This document shows, in pieces, positions 5,507-6,840 of a DNA stretch of 6,840 nt. Numbering within the stretch: position 1 is the stretch's first letter; the number at the start of each line of letters is the position of its first letter. Below the pieces are notes generated by a model. It ran no database searches, was not told the origin of the DNA, and worked only from the letters and a program-made list of their open reading frames with translations. The stretch lies in NCBI GenBank assembly GCA_934477985.1, contig CAKSOR010000141.1, positions 1-6,840 of the forward strand, given 5' to 3'. Both the position numbers and the translations under genes were made by a program. Origin of the DNA: an uncultured Eubacteriales bacterium. Lineage in GTDB: Bacteria > Bacillota > Clostridia > Oscillospirales > CAG-272.

Positions 5507-6784
5507 ATGCTTACTTCAATAGTCGGAATCAACTGGGGCGACGAGGGAAAGGGACGCATGGTCGACCTTCTTTCGCAGGAGCAGGACATCGTCTGCCGTT
5601 ATCAGGGCGGAAACAACGCGGGTCACACCGTCGTCAATGAGCGCGGAAAGTTCATTCTGAACCTTCTCCCGTCGGGCATTCTGCGCCCCGAGATCGTAAA
5701 TGTCATGGGCAACGGAATGGTCATCGACCTCGAGCACCTCTACAAAGAGGTGAACAAGCTCCGCGACGCCGGAATCGAGATCAGCCCGAAGAACCTCAAG
5801 ATCAGCGACCGCGCCTGCATCACGATGCCTTATCACGTCCGCTTCGACATCCTCGAGGAGGAGCGCCTCGCCGACAAGAAGTACGGCTCGACCCGCCGCG
5901 GAATCGCGCCGGTCTACGGCGACAAGTACAAGAAGAAGGCAATCCGCACCGGCGACCTCTTCTATCCCGGGACCCTCAAGGAGCACTTAAAGGATCTCGT
6001 CGAGTACAACAACCTGATCGTCACCGGAGTCTATCACGCTGAGCCGATCAAATACGAGGAGATGCTCGAGTGGCTCGAGAAGTACGGCGGATTCTTTAAG
6101 GATTACATTGTCGACACCGGAGTCTACCTGACCGAGCAGTTGAATCAGGGCAAGCGCATCATGTTCGAGGCACAGCTCGGCGCTCTGCGCGACATTGATT
6201 TCGGAATCTATCCGTACACCTCGTCGTCGTCGACGATAGCTTCCTACGGACCGATCGGCGCGGGCATCCCGGGCGTCAAGCTCGACCGCACCGTCGGAAT
6301 CATGAAGGCGTATTCGTCCTGCGTCGGCGAAGGACCGTTCACCGTCGAGATGTTCGGCGAAGAGGCTGACGCTCTGAGAACCGCGGGCGGTGAGTTCGGC
6401 GCGGCTACCGGAAGACCGAGAAGAGTCGGCGCGTTCGACGTCGTCGCTTCGAAGTACGGCGTCAGAGTTCAGGGCGCGGACGAGATCGCGTTCACCAAGC
6501 TCGACATCCTCTCCTACATGGACAAGATTCCGGTCTGCGTCGCTTACGACATAAACGGCAAGCTGACGACCGACTTCCCGGTCGGCGAGGCGCTCAACGA
6601 GGCAAAGCCGGTGTTCGAGTTCCTTCCGGGCTGGAAGTGCGATGTCTCCGGCTGCCGCAAGGTCGCTGATCTTCCGAAGGAGGCGCTTGACTACATTCAC
6701 TACTGCGAGAAGGCGGTCGGCTGCAAGATCCGCTACGTCTCGGTCGGTGCTGAGCGCGAGGCTTACATCGACATGGAAGCGTAA
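5507..6784 (+). CDS. purA: Adenylosuccinate synthetase (divergent variant)
   Basis: A 425-residue cytoplasmic enzyme that joins IMP and aspartate with GTP to form adenylosuccinate, the first committed step to AMP. NWGDEGKG (9-16) is the family P-loop with the catalytic Asp12, and GGNNAGHT (34-41) carries the catalytic His40 (Asp13 and His41 in E. coli). TGRPRR (301-306), TKLD (330-333), LPGW (373-376) and a C-terminal Y-V-S-V-G (410-414) are also family hallmarks, and the length is typical. Several loops differ from the usual sequence: GSTRRGIAPVY (127-137) in place of GTTGRGIGPAY, and FEAQLGALRDIDFG (220-233) in place of FEGAQGTLLDIDHG. Such variants occur in Clostridia, so it is likely functional. 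The start is fixed by GGAGG (5495-5499), 7 nt before the ATG. It has its own promoter and is not part of the sugar operon. Confidence 0.95.
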   Translation: MLTSIVGINWGDEGKGRMVDLLSQEQDIVCRYQGGNNAGHTVVNERGKFILNLLPSGILRPEIVNVMGNGMVIDLEHLYKEVNKLRDAGIEISPKNLKISDRACITMPYHVRFDILEEERLADKKYGSTRRGIAPVYGDKYKKKAIRTGDLFYPGTLKEHLKDLVEYNNLIVTGVYHAEPIKYEEMLEWLEKYGGFFKDYIVDTGVYLTEQLNQGKRIMFEAQLGALRDIDFGIYPYTSSSSTIASYGPIGAGIPGVKLDRTVGIMKAYSSCVGEGPFTVEMFGEEADALRTAGGEFGAATGRPRRVGAFDVVASKYGVRVQGADEIAFTKLDILSYMDKIPVCVAYDINGKLTTDFPVGEALNEAKPVFEFLPGWKCDVSGCRKVADLPKEALDYIHYCEKAVGCKIRYVSVGAEREAYIDMEA

Positions 6785-6793
6785 TTGACAACG

Positions 6794-6840
6794 ATGAAGA
6801 AATTCTTTAAGACGGTTTTAAGTTATATCCCGGGTGCTGC
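6794..6840 (+). CDS. Start of a gene cut by the window end (unknown protein)
   Basis: An ATG at 6794, 9 nt after the purA stop, opens a frame that stays open to the last base and reads MKKFFKTVLSYIPGA. A basic start followed by hydrophobic residues would suit a membrane protein or secretion signal, but 15 residues are too few to identify it. A TTG at 6785 in the same frame has GGAAG (6775-6779) 5 nt upstream and could be the true start. The close spacing suggests co-transcription with purA. Confidence 0.45.
   Translation, partial: MKKFFKTVLSYIPGA

Noticed and set aside
6219..6233. TCG trinucleotide run within purA
   Set aside because: Only four Ser codons (residues 239-242) in an otherwise normal reading frame; too short to be a meaningful microsatellite.
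6785..6813. TTGACA at 6785-6790 as a promoter -35 for the gene starting at 6794
   Set aside because: No TATAAT-like hexamer lies 16-18 bp downstream, and any transcript would start inside the gene.

Overview
The window looks like a piece of chromosome from an anaerobic, probably gut-dwelling member of the Clostridia (Oscillospiraceae- or Christensenellales-like). This rests on Firmicutes-style promoters and Shine-Dalgarno sites, AT-rich intergenic DNA beside GC-rich genes with a strong preference for C/G-ending codons, a clostridial-looking divergent PurA, and carbohydrate-active enzymes without signal peptides. The taxonomic call is inference; there is no rRNA or other firm marker here.

Positions 1-268 form a regulatory leader. 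A near-consensus promoter (TTGACA, 17-bp spacer, TATTAT) is overlapped by a perfect 13-bp inverted repeat that could be an operator. An unusually long leader of roughly 215 nt follows. It holds a distant complementary pair (71-79 with 145-153), a possible 32-codon upstream ORF with a strong Shine-Dalgarno, and two similar 9-bp hairpins, the second lying at the tip of a longer imperfect stem (187-248). I could not match this leader to a riboswitch class I know.

Positions 269-5356 hold four tightly packed or overlapping genes that read as one operon: a GHL6/beta-galactosidase-trimerisation type glycoside hydrolase, an SSAT-like GNAT acetyltransferase (8-nt overlap), a short GH36-type alpha-galactosidase (12-nt gap), and a calcineurin-like metallophosphoesterase (TGATG overlap). 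A perfect 10-bp hairpin terminator closes the operon at 5363-5389. The set suggests intracellular breakdown of an imported oligosaccharide. No transporter or regulator lies in the window, so the substrate is unknown.

Positions 5427-6784 form a separate unit: a strong extended -10 promoter, a short leader with a small hairpin, and purA (adenylosuccinate synthetase, de novo AMP synthesis). This PurA keeps the catalytic P-loop Asp and His but departs from the usual family sequence in several nucleotide-contacting loops. A further gene appears to begin at 6794, 9 nt after the purA stop, and runs off the end of the window.
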